7,303 nucleotides of DNA from contig SKHL01000290.1 of NCBI GenBank assembly GCA_007116995.1, positions 1 through 7,303 of the forward strand, read 5' to 3'. This document shows positions 1 to 4,535 of this stretch, in pieces. This DNA is from Limnochordia bacterium (lineage in GTDB: Bacteria > Bacillota > Limnochordia > Darwinibacteriales > DTU012). The notes below the pieces were generated by a model. It was not told where the DNA came from. It did not search any database and saw only the letters and a list, made by a program, of their open reading frames with translations. The translations under genes were made by a program, and so were the position numbers. The number at the start of each line of letters is the position of its first letter. Position 1 is the first letter of the stretch.

Positions 1-1
1 C

Positions 2-421
2 AGTGTGGATTCCACTCGAAACCGGGATATTTTCCCTACCCTTTCCTGGGCGGGGTATCTTAAGGATTGGCCTGGTCCAGTTGAGGGCCAGCGTCCTACT
101 GGATACATTGTGATTCTAGGGGATAAAACCATATCAGAATATTTTGGATGTAATCAGGGAATAGCAGCCCAGAGTATCCTGCTCGGAGCAGTGGAGAAAG
201 GTCTTGGAGGGTGCATGATTGGATCAATTCACCGAAAACGATTAAGCGCAGTATTAGATCTACCTGAGAAGTATGAGATTCTGCTAGTGATCGCATTAGG
301 ATCACCTATTGAAACAGTGGTTGTTGATGCTGTCTCCAATAATGATATTCGCTATTGGAGAGACGAACAGGGAGTTCATCATGTGCCGAAGCGATCGCTT
401 GATGACATTATTGTTCCGTAG
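2..421 (+). CDS. Nitroreductase-family protein, C-terminal part (5' end outside window)
   Basis: This is the C-terminal ~139 residues of a small FMN-dependent nitroreductase-family oxidoreductase; such proteins reduce nitro compounds, quinones or other electrophiles with NAD(P)H. The frame is open from base 2, and the GTG at position 5 is not a convincing start because conserved family sequence (IFPTLSWAGYLKDW) begins a few residues later with the N-terminal FMN-binding third missing. Recognisable are the segment GIAAQSILLGAVEKGLGGCM, typical of the FMN/dimer-interface helix, and the C-terminal KYWRDE-like segment (here RYWRDEQGVHHVPKRSLDDI). Family members are usually about 170-190 residues, so roughly 40-50 residues lie upstream. 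The substrate cannot be told. It ends directly against a broken ABC ATPase gene in the same frame, so the locus may be rearranged on its 3' side. Whether the upstream part is intact is unknown. Confidence 0.8.
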   Translation, partial: SVDSTRNRDIFPTLSWAGYLKDWPGPVEGQRPTGYIVILGDKTISEYFGCNQGIAAQSILLGAVEKGLGGCMIGSIHRKRLSAVLDLPEKYEILLVIALGSPIETVVVDAVSNNDIRYWRDEQGVHHVPKRSLDDIIVP

Positions 422-424
422 CCC

Positions 425-616
425 AAGATTCAGCTCAATGAGAAATTAGGGATGACGATCATAATGACGTCTAGTGAGTTGGCCGAATTGCGTAGTGTTT
501 GCGATCGAATTGCTATCATTACTGAGGGTAAAATAGCTGGAATCCTCAAGCCCGATGATTCTGATGTTAATTTCGGGTTACTTATGTCTGGTCACAAGAC
601 TAGAAAGGGGGCCTAG
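425..616 (+). pseudogene. Remnant of an RbsA/simple-sugar-type ABC transporter ATPase (C-terminal ~60 codons)
   Basis: Reading the frame that follows the nitroreductase stop gives QLNEKLGMTIIMTSSELAEL, then RSVCDRIAIITEGKIAGIL and an ending FGLLMSG before TAG at 614-616. This matches the C-terminal end of the second nucleotide-binding domain of duplicated sugar/nucleoside ABC ATPases (RbsA-like), where the SSEL segment replaces the usual H-loop and is followed by the DRI..EGKI strand pair. Both Walker A motifs, the signature motif and Walker B are absent, so more than 400 residues are missing. There is no ribosome binding site before the only ATG (452). The remnant starts within a few bases of the preceding stop codon, in the same frame, and ends next to a truncated permease of another ABC class. 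This is best read as a deletion remnant without function. Confidence 0.72.
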
Positions 617-627
617 AACAAGCAAAG

Positions 628-1179
628 ATTGAAAGTGGTGATGTCGGTATAGAGATGTGTCGACCGATTGACCTGTATTACCATTGGTTTGCAAAAATTG
701 CTGCTACTAGGCTTACTCCCCTGTTTTGGAGGGGTTCCGTGATTTTCCTAGTCAGTTTGTTGATGCCTTTAGGGTACCGATTGTCACCTCCGGTCTCTTT
801 GGTAGCTCTTCTCTGGGTGGTTGTGTCCATGAGTAGTGCTTTATTTCTGTGTACCGCTTATGGGTTGTTAATCTGTGTAGTGCGTCTTAATGTATCGTGG
901 GGGAATGGACCGATGTACATGATGATGCTAATTGGAGGTGTGTTGTCTGGTGGGTACTTACCCTTGCAGCTGTGGCCTGACTTCATGCAAACCTTTCTAT
1001 TGCTACAACCTTTTGCTGGATATCTAGACATACCAGTTCGACTCTATGTGGGGTCTATGCCTCACCAATCGGCTTTTTGGGCCATCGGGTTACAGTGGAT
1101 TTGGATAACCGTTTTTATCATATTGGGGAGAGTATTGATCAGTCGGCGGTTGCGAACCATTATCGTACAGGGAGGGTAG
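628..1179 (+). pseudogene. 5'-truncated ABC-2 type permease (COG4587-like)
   Basis: An ABC-2 family integral membrane permease lacking its beginning. The first ATG is at 655 (174 residues), but the frame is open back to 604 and family-like sequence (IESGDVGIEMCRPIDLYYHW) begins near 628, so the ATG at 655 is internal. Full members are about 260 residues; roughly the first 80-90, including the first membrane segments, are missing. The remaining part has about five hydrophobic segments and the typical region GGVLSGGYLPLQLWPD followed by LQPFAGYLDIPVRLY. No ribosome binding site precedes 655. The gene ends four bases before its partner permease starts, as in the usual ATPase-permease-permease exporter operons, but the ATPase gene is not here: the sequence upstream belongs to a different ABC ATPase class. 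Probably non-functional. The alternative of a re-started short permease is unlikely. Confidence 0.62.
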
Positions 1180-1182
1180 CCC

Positions 1183-1971
1183 GTGAACGAACTAGCATTG
1201 TATAGCAGATACATTCGTTTGAATTTCTTGGCGGGTCTTCAGTATAAAGGCTGGCCTTTTATGGTGCTACAGGTGCTACTAGTAGTAATTACAGATCCTA
1301 TCGGTCTATTTTTTTTATTTTCCCGCTTTGGAAGCATTGGGGACTGGTCGGTGGAGCGGATTATACTCGTATATGCCATGGCTATCACCAGCTTTGGTCT
1401 AGCTGAGACGTTCTGTCGTGGCCTAGATTACTTTCCTTGGAAGATGATCCGATCGGGGGACTTTGATCGAGTGCTGTTACGGCCAAGGCCCTTGCTCATT
1501 CAGGTCGCAGGTTCCTATTTTCATATACACCGATTATCGCGGGTATTTGGCGGCGTTTGTGCGATTAGTTGGTGTTTGTGGATGCTAGGTGTATCTCTAA
1601 CCCCGCTGGATCTTCTAACACTGGTGCTAGCCTTAATTGGTGGATTTCTAACCTACGCCGGGGTGTTTATCCTAACATCCGGGATTGCCTTCTTCACCAT
1701 TGATGGGCTTGATTGGATCTATATTTTTACCAATGCGAGTTATCAAGTTACCCGATGCCCAATGGACTACATGCCTCGTGTGCTTCGTTCTATATTTACC
1801 TTTGCTATGCCGATGCTAGTGATTAGTTACTATCCTGCTGCTGCTGTTGGGGGATGGGGCGAGCCGTACTGGACGGGCTTACTAGCGCTACCTGCTGGGC
1901 TAGGATTTCTTGCGCTGTCCATCTTTGTCTGGAGATTAGGGGTGCGGCACTATAAGAGCACGGGGAGTTAA
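1183..1971 (+). CDS. ABC-2 family permease (COG3694-like), apparently full length
   Basis: A 262-residue integral membrane protein with about six hydrophobic segments, a typical length for this family. It starts with GTG at 1183, set by GGAGGG (1171-1176) six bases upstream. Family features visible are the cytoplasmic stretch with RSGDFDRVLLRPRPLLIQ (about residues 90-107), the IAFFTIDGLDW region after the middle membrane segments, and the C-terminal ending RHYKSTGS, which closes many members of this permease family. Such proteins pair with a COG4587-type permease and an ATPase to form an ABC exporter of unknown substrate. Here the partner just upstream is truncated and no matching ATPase is present, so this gene is probably an intact orphan left after a deletion, unless partners exist elsewhere in the genome. 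Confidence 0.75.
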   Translation: MNELALYSRYIRLNFLAGLQYKGWPFMVLQVLLVVITDPIGLFFLFSRFGSIGDWSVERIILVYAMAITSFGLAETFCRGLDYFPWKMIRSGDFDRVLLRPRPLLIQVAGSYFHIHRLSRVFGGVCAISWCLWMLGVSLTPLDLLTLVLALIGGFLTYAGVFILTSGIAFFTIDGLDWIYIFTNASYQVTRCPMDYMPRVLRSIFTFAMPMLVISYYPAAAVGGWGEPYWTGLLALPAGLGFLALSIFVWRLGVRHYKSTGS

Positions 1972-1977
1972 GACGGG

Positions 1978-1996
1978 AACGTAACTGGAATACGTT
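1978..1996. repeat. Short inverted repeat upstream of the arsR-like promoter
   Basis: AACGTA (1978-1983) and TACGTT (1991-1996) form a perfect 6-base inverted repeat with a 7-base spacer, between the permease stop codon and the -35 box of the next operon. There is no T-tract after it, so it is a poor terminator. It could be a weak hairpin at the end of the permease transcript or an upstream protein-binding site. Confidence 0.3.
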
Positions 1997-2002
1997 AATC
2001 TG

Positions 2003-2031
2003 TTGACATATACTTGGATTTGTGGCACTAT
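2003..2031 (+). promoter_or_regulatory. Promoter of the arsR-permease-thioredoxin operon
   Basis: A perfect TTGACA -35 box (2003-2008) is followed after 17 bases by CACTAT (2026-2031). That is a weak -10 hexamer, but it is preceded by TG one base before it (2023-2024), giving an extended -10. It lies about 60 bases upstream of the ArsR-family start and the -10 is buried in a palindrome. The -35 is convincing; the exact -10 is less so. Confidence 0.55.
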
Positions 2032-2052
2032 ATTCCTATAGTGTAATATAGT
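2026..2052. promoter_or_regulatory. Probable ArsR-family operator palindrome over the -10 region
   Basis: CACTATA (2026-2032) and TATAGTG (2037-2043) are perfect inverted repeats around a 4-base centre. A further ATATAGT half-like element (2046-2052) is complementary to ACTATAT at 2027-2033. ArsR/SmtB repressors characteristically bind AT-rich imperfect palindromes overlapping their own promoter, and this one covers the -10 and probable start site of the operon whose first gene is an ArsR-family repressor. Assignment as the operator is inference from position and symmetry. Confidence 0.55.
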
Positions 2053-2087
2053 ATCATTAGAGTGTTTGTTATCTAAGGGGGATTAAT

Positions 2088-2414
2088 ATGGGAGATATTT
2101 TTCAGATGCGAGCATTAGTAGCGAAAGCACTTGCTCATCCTACGAGGCTACGCATTATCGATTTTCTGATGGAGAGGCCCGAGGCCTGTGTCTGTGAGAT
2201 AATTGAATATTTACGGGAGGGGCAGTCTACCATATCGAAGCATTTATCCGTGTTAAAGGACGTTGGTCTTGTTGATTCCCGAAAGTCCGGGCTGATGGTC
2301 ATGTACAGCCTAAGGGCTCACTGTATCCAGAATTTTTTTGCCTGTCTTGATACGGTACTTCTCGATGATCTGGAGCGAAAGCAGCAGGTGGTTTCTAGGG
2401 GGGGAGAGCAGTGA
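2088..2414 (+). CDS. ArsR/SmtB-family metalloid-responsive repressor
   Basis: A 108-residue winged-helix DNA-binding protein of the ArsR/SmtB family, expected to be a homodimer that represses its own operon and leaves DNA when it binds a metal ion or metalloid. Features: the N-terminal helices with AKALAHPTRLRIIDFL (residues 12-27), the metal-site segment EACVCEI (32-38) matching the ELCVCDL-type alpha-3 site with Cys34 and Cys36, the recognition helix QSTISKHLSVLKDVGLV (46-62), and the wing up to MYSL (72-75). Additional cysteines are Cys79 and Cys86. The CVC motif suggests a thiophilic ligand such as trivalent arsenic or antimony, or an organoarsenical, but similar motifs also serve other soft metals. 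ATG 2088 is set by AAGGGGG about seven bases upstream. The stop overlaps the next gene's GTG by four bases, so the two are translationally coupled. Family assignment is secure; the inducer is inferred. Confidence 0.88.
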   Translation: MGDIFQMRALVAKALAHPTRLRIIDFLMERPEACVCEIIEYLREGQSTISKHLSVLKDVGLVDSRKSGLMVMYSLRAHCIQNFFACLDTVLLDDLERKQQVVSRGGEQ

Positions 2415-3586
2415 GTGAATTCAGGAAGTTTGTTCTAATTGTAGGGGTGTTTCTGCTAGCCTACTTTCTACCCGTTGATCACCCGCGGGTGGAGAGTTCC
2501 ATCTTAGAAGCATTTCATCTGTTACAGGAGTATGCCAGAGAGCACGTGATATTCTGCCTGATTCCAGCGTTTTTCATCGCAGGTGCTATCTCTAATTTCA
2601 TCACACAAGGCTCAGTGGTGAAGTATTTTGGTAGTGAGGCCAAGAAGTGGGTATCCTACACCATCGCATCTGTCTCTGGCATTATTTTAGCGGTTTGCTC
2701 CTGTACGGTTTTACCTCTTTTTGCCGGTATCTATAAGCGGGGAGCAGGGATCGGGCCAGCAGTGGCGTTTCTCTATTCCGGACCAGCAATTAATCTATTA
2801 GCCCTAATCCTAACAGCCAGGATTTTAGGATGGCATCTAGGGATAGCTCGTGCTGTGGGTGCTATCGTTTTCTCTATTGTGATTGGTCTGATTATGGCTA
2901 CTTTGTTTAAAAAAGAGGAATCAGAGAGACAAAGGACAAGGACTCACCAGGAAACTGATCAACTAGAGACAAGAAGTCCTTTGCAGAATATGATTTATTT
3001 TGTAATCTTAGTGCTTATTCTCGTTTTCGCAGCCTGGGGCAAACCCGAGGAATCTGTGGGGATCTGGAATGCTATTTACGAAATAAAATGGCCCATCACC
3101 TTGGGGTTGCTAGTAGTACTTGGATATATCTTGGTAAAATGGTTTAATGCGAACGAGCGATCCTCATGGGTGGAAACCACCTGGGATTTCTCTAAGCAAA
3201 TTCTGCCCTTGTTATTTGGTGGAGTGTTAATCGCTGGATTTCTGATGGGACGCCCTGGGATGGATGCAGGGTTAATTCCAGATGAGTTTGTCTCAGCTTT
3301 AGTGGGGGGGAACTCACTAGGTGCAAATCTAATTGCATCAATATTGGGTGCATTTATGTATTTCGCCACATTAACCGAGATCCCTATTCTACAAGGGCTT
3401 ATTGGGGCAGGGATGGGGCAGGGTCCTGCATTAGCCCTATTGTTAGCAGGGCCAGCTCTGAGCTTGCCTAACATTTTGGTGATTCGTAGTGTAATAGGAA
3501 CGAAAAAGACCGCTACCTTTGTGGGGTTAGTGGTGGTGATGGCAACTGTATCGGGTATGGTGTATGGAATGATTACTACTATGTAA
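2411..3586 (+). CDS. DUF318/ArsP-family permease, putative organoarsenical (metalloid) efflux
   Basis: A 391-residue polytopic membrane protein of the permease family that includes ArsP, whose characterised members export trivalent organoarsenicals. It has two hydrophobic halves joined by a charged, membrane-free linker (about residues 167-190). The halves carry an internal repeat: residues 98-125, with the pattern T-x-x-P, G-P-A-x-A and S-G-P-A, align without gaps at an offset of 223 with residues 321-348 (T-E-I-P, G-P-A-L-A, A-G-P-A). Only the first half has the CSC pair (Cys96, Cys98); the second has Ala319 and Leu321 there. Cys49 is another cysteine near a membrane segment. The GTG start (2411) overlaps the arsR-type stop and is preceded by a G-rich GGAGAG site. 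Position after an ArsR-type repressor and before a small CPKC protein supports a metalloid or soft-metal role. Family confidence is high; substrate is inference. Export of another soft ion is possible. Confidence 0.8.
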   Translation: MSEFRKFVLIVGVFLLAYFLPVDHPRVESSILEAFHLLQEYAREHVIFCLIPAFFIAGAISNFITQGSVVKYFGSEAKKWVSYTIASVSGIILAVCSCTVLPLFAGIYKRGAGIGPAVAFLYSGPAINLLALILTARILGWHLGIARAVGAIVFSIVIGLIMATLFKKEESERQRTRTHQETDQLETRSPLQNMIYFVILVLILVFAAWGKPEESVGIWNAIYEIKWPITLGLLVVLGYILVKWFNANERSSWVETTWDFSKQILPLLFGGVLIAGFLMGRPGMDAGLIPDEFVSALVGGNSLGANLIASILGAFMYFATLTEIPILQGLIGAGMGQGPALALLLAGPALSLPNILVIRSVIGTKKTATFVGLVVVMATVSGMVYGMITTM

Positions 3587-3600
3587 GGGAGATAGAGACG

Positions 3601-3834
3601 ATGAAAATTGAAGTTCTGGGAACAGGATGCCCCAAGTGCATTACTACGGAGAAGAACGTGCGAGTGGCCGTAAACGAATTAGGTATCGAAGCGGAGATTT
3701 GTAAGGTAACAGACATTAATGAGATCATGGAATACGATGTAATGCTTACTCCAGCTATTGTAATTGATGGTGTTGTTAAGGCGAGTGGCAAGGTTCCAAG
3801 TGTAGCCCAGATTAAGTCTTTAATCGCGAAATAG
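3601..3834 (+). CDS. Small thioredoxin-like redox-active disulfide protein (TM0996/MTH895 type)
   Basis: A 77-residue thioredoxin-fold miniprotein, likely cytoplasmic as it has no signal peptide. The first beta strand (KIEVLGTG) leads into the active-site CPKC (Cys10-Cys13), followed by a long helix with the T-E-x-N-V-x-x-A pattern. The fold's cis-proline is in L-T-P-A (Pro51), then the last strands (AIVIDGVVKASG) and a terminal helix. Length and motifs fit the redox-active disulfide protein 2 / thioredoxin_3 family, often encoded beside DUF318 permeases. A third cysteine is at position 34. The gene starts 14 bases after the permease stop with GGGAG at 3587-3591. Likely roles are reducing or handing over a thiol-bound metalloid to the permease, or keeping the permease or repressor cysteines reduced; this is inference from context. 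It is the last gene of the operon. Confidence 0.82.
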   Translation: MKIEVLGTGCPKCITTEKNVRVAVNELGIEAEICKVTDINEIMEYDVMLTPAIVIDGVVKASGKVPSVAQIKSLIAK

Positions 3835-3871
3835 GGCAAAATGCATTAGAGCGTATCAAAGTGAGTGGCTA

Positions 3872-3900
3872 TTGACGGGCCCCAACTAAGATGGTATTCT
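3872..3900 (+). promoter_or_regulatory. Promoter-like element in the ars-nif spacer
   Basis: TTGACG (3872-3877, five of six matches to TTGACA), a 17-base spacer and TATTCT (3895-3900) with TG one base upstream (3892-3893) form a good extended -10 type sigma-A promoter on the + strand. Predicted start is near 3907, inside sequence with no protein gene, 12 bases before a long hairpin. It reads away from the metalloid operon and towards nif. Confidence 0.45.
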
Positions 3901-3915
3901 AAACCGCATGAAACC

Positions 3916-3975
3916 AATAGCTTCTAGAAATGATAGTTATGTCTATTGTTTGTAGAAGCTTATTTGATTTTCTCT
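3916..3975 (+). terminator. Long hairpin after the thioredoxin-like gene, possible terminator
   Basis: Arms 3919-3936 and 3943-3960 pair over 17 positions with one G-G mismatch (3927/3952) and two G-U pairs, closing a 6-base loop (TTATGT). Three more A-T pairs extend the base if one T is bulged. The outer part is AGCTTCTA pairing with TAGAAGCT. The sequence after it is T-rich but interrupted (TTATTTGATTTTC). It could be the intrinsic terminator of the metalloid operon, or a structural element of a small RNA started from the promoter-like element just upstream. Confidence 0.5.
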
Positions 3976-3978
3976 AAA

Positions 3979-4134
3979 TTATGATAAATCGCTGTTAGAA
4001 TACATGGCTTCGTACCGAGTGAAAACGCTTAGTTTGTGCTCCGATAAGTCAATAAGTTTGTTGAGCTTATTCTTTATTTTTTGTTCTTGCTCACGAAGAG
4101 ACAGTCTATACTCGGTGAAATCCCGGCTTCTTGG
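3979..4134 (-). pseudogene. Open stretch on the minus strand, possible gene fragment of unknown origin
   Basis: Read on the minus strand from 4134 to a TAA at 3979-3981, the frame is open for 51 codons after a stop at 4135-4137. It has no ATG, GTG or TTG start near its 5' end and no ribosome binding site. The middle is a charged, helix-forming segment (RLSLREQEQKIKNKLNKLID) with coiled-coil-like spacing, followed by LSEHKLSVFTRYEAMYSNSD. I do not recognise the family. The composition looks more protein-like than most of the spacer, so this may be the 3' end of a decayed gene. In AT-rich DNA an open run of this length can also arise by chance. It conflicts with reading the same stretch as a + strand small RNA. 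Confidence 0.2.
4051..4083 (+). terminator. Hairpin with T-tract, probable intrinsic terminator
   Basis: AATAAG (4051-4056) pairs with CTTATT (4066-4071). T-G, T-A and T-G pairs extend the stem inward to nine positions with a 3-base loop. It is followed at once by CTTTATTTTTTG, a run with six consecutive Ts. The stem is AT-rich and therefore weak, but placement of the T-tract is right for + strand termination. It would end a transcript begun at the promoter-like element at 3872-3900, or act as a second terminator behind the metalloid operon. Confidence 0.4.
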
Positions 4135-4221
4135 TTAGTCATTAATAATTTATGATTCTTGAAGGCAAAAACTCACAAAAAATAATCAAGTTTTATCAGA
4201 AAGTCGATATGCGCTGTTGCC

Positions 4222-4227
4222 TATAAT
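4222..4227 (+). promoter_or_regulatory. Perfect TATAAT -10 box just before the large hairpin
   Basis: TATAAT at 4222-4227 would place a transcription start near 4234, the first base of the large hairpin's left arm. No good -35 is visible at 16-18 bases upstream (GAAAGT region), so an activator would probably be needed, or the match is fortuitous in AT-rich DNA. Confidence 0.3.
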
Positions 4228-4231
4228 AGTT

Positions 4232-4306
4232 AGGTACCTCTTGTAGTTTTAACTTGTGACTCTGACTGGCCACATGTTTAAGCTACAGGGAGGTACTTTT
4301 TATTTT
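4232..4306 (+). terminator. Large hairpin with T-tract upstream of nifH (terminator or attenuator)
   Basis: The left arm (4234-4258) and right arm (4271-4296) pair almost along their whole length. GTACCTC (4234-4240) pairs with GAGGTAC (4290-4296), then two G-U pairs and a bulged A4287. GTAG pairs with CTAC, then TTT with AAG (one G-U pair), AAC with GTT and TGTG with CACA, with only two internal mismatches (4250/4279, 4254/4275). The loop is about 6-12 bases. The right arm runs straight into TTTTTATTTT (4297-4306). This is the clearest intrinsic-terminator geometry in the window, oriented on the + strand. It lies 230 bases before nifH with no gene directly upstream, so it may end a tiny RNA or act as an attenuator in a nif leader transcript. 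Confidence 0.6.
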
Positions 4307-4353
4307 AATAGCAGATATATTCGTGTATCCATGCACAATGCAAGTTTTGTCTG

Positions 4354-4382
4354 TTGACCTGCATGAAATAATGGAGTAATCT
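4354..4382 (+). promoter_or_regulatory. Weak sigma-A-like promoter candidate upstream of nifH
   Basis: TTGACC (4354-4359), a 17-base spacer and TAATCT (4377-4382). The -35 matches five of six positions; the -10 is poor. It lies after the large hairpin, so a transcript from here would escape that terminator and give a leader of about 145 bases before nifH. Confidence 0.28.
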
Positions 4383-4399
4383 TAACATAACAAGTAGCA

Positions 4400-4418
4400 A
4401 ACCTTACACAAAAAGGTT
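4400..4418. repeat. Inverted repeat in the nifH upstream region
   Basis: AACCTT (4400-4405) and AAGGTT (4413-4418) form a perfect 6-7-6 inverted repeat. Its right arm overlaps TATAAA at 4418-4423 by one base. ACACAA within the spacer is also complementary to TTGTGT at 4428-4433. It could be an operator for a nif regulator or a small leader hairpin; nothing in the sequence decides which. Confidence 0.3.
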
Positions 4419-4450
4419 ATAAAGCATTGTGTTGTCAGATATATCGGTTC

Positions 4451-4472
4451 AAAGCTAACATAAAGCTGACAT
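4451..4472. repeat. Tandem 11-base direct repeat before nifH
   Basis: AAAGCTAACAT (4451-4461) is followed immediately by AAAGCTGACAT (4462-4472), 10 of 11 bases identical. The period is about one helical turn, so two protein molecules binding here would face the same side of the DNA. It lies 64-85 bases before the nifH ATG, where an activator or repressor would act. Confidence 0.55.
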
Positions 4473-4483
4473 ACACCTTGCAT
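4467..4483 (+). promoter_or_regulatory. Sigma-54-like promoter candidate for nifH
   Basis: TGACAT (4467-4472), five bases, TTGCAT (4478-4483) resembles the -24/-12 pattern TGGCAC-N5-TTGCA with exact spacing and an intact GC at -12. The GG at -24 is GA here, and that is normally the most conserved position, so the match is weak. The predicted start is near 4493. It overlaps the second copy of the tandem repeat. Confidence 0.22.
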
Positions 4484-4505
4484 GAAGTTGCCTGTAAAGT
4501 CGAGT

Positions 4506-4511
4506 TATAAT
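4506..4511 (+). promoter_or_regulatory. TATAAT -10-like box directly before nifH
   Basis: A perfect TATAAT lies 24 bases before the nifH ATG. The hexamer at the right -35 distance (TGAAGT, 4483-4488) is a weak match. A start near 4518 would leave the AAGGAGG ribosome site almost at the RNA 5' end, so this is a candidate only. Confidence 0.25.
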
Positions 4512-4535
4512 TCTTGATACAAGGAGGAGTTTTTC

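Larger units (their letters stand above)
3907..4083 (+). ncRNA. Candidate small RNA between promoter-like element and T-tract
   Basis: A transcript from the predicted start near 3907 to the T-tract ending near 4083 would be about 175 bases with no credible reading frame. It would contain the long hairpin at 3919-3960 and possible long-range pairs: CTTCGT (4008-4013) with ACGAAG just before 4100, and TACCGAGT (4013-4020) with ACTCGGT at 4110-4116, the last lying beyond the proposed end. I recognise no known RNA family. Support is only the order promoter, hairpin, hairpin plus T-tract; no conservation was tested. Confidence 0.2.

Noticed and set aside
3076..3474. 132-codon open frame on the minus strand inside the permease gene
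   Set aside because: It mirrors the codon bias of the membrane protein on the other strand; its Pro/Asn/Ile-rich translation looks like no family.
3579..3839. 86-codon open frame on the minus strand over the thioredoxin-like gene
   Set aside because: It is antisense to a gene with a clear CPKC motif, cis-proline and ribosome binding site. Its own translation is low-complexity (rich in Ser, Thr and Ile) with no recognisable motif.
3908..3955. Tiny + strand ORF (15 codons) starting right at the predicted small-RNA start
   Set aside because: No ribosome binding site, and its codons form the arms of the hairpin; more easily explained as RNA structure.
4014..4116. Long-range inverted repeat ACCGAGT / ACTCGGT as ends of an insertion element
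   Set aside because: Only 7-8 bases, no flanking target duplication, no transposase frame; kept only as a possible RNA pairing.
4256..4283. Possible sigma-54 site around TGGCCAC...AAGC
   Set aside because: The distance between GG and GC is 12 bases instead of 10, and the sequence is explained by the hairpin.
4274..4357. 27-codon + strand ORF beginning in the right arm of the large hairpin
   Set aside because: No Shine-Dalgarno before the ATG, which would be buried in the stem; the frame runs through the T-tract.
4140..4535. NifA-type upstream activator site (TGT-N10-ACA)
   Set aside because: I looked for it on the + strand and found only near misses with 7, 8 or 14 base spacings.
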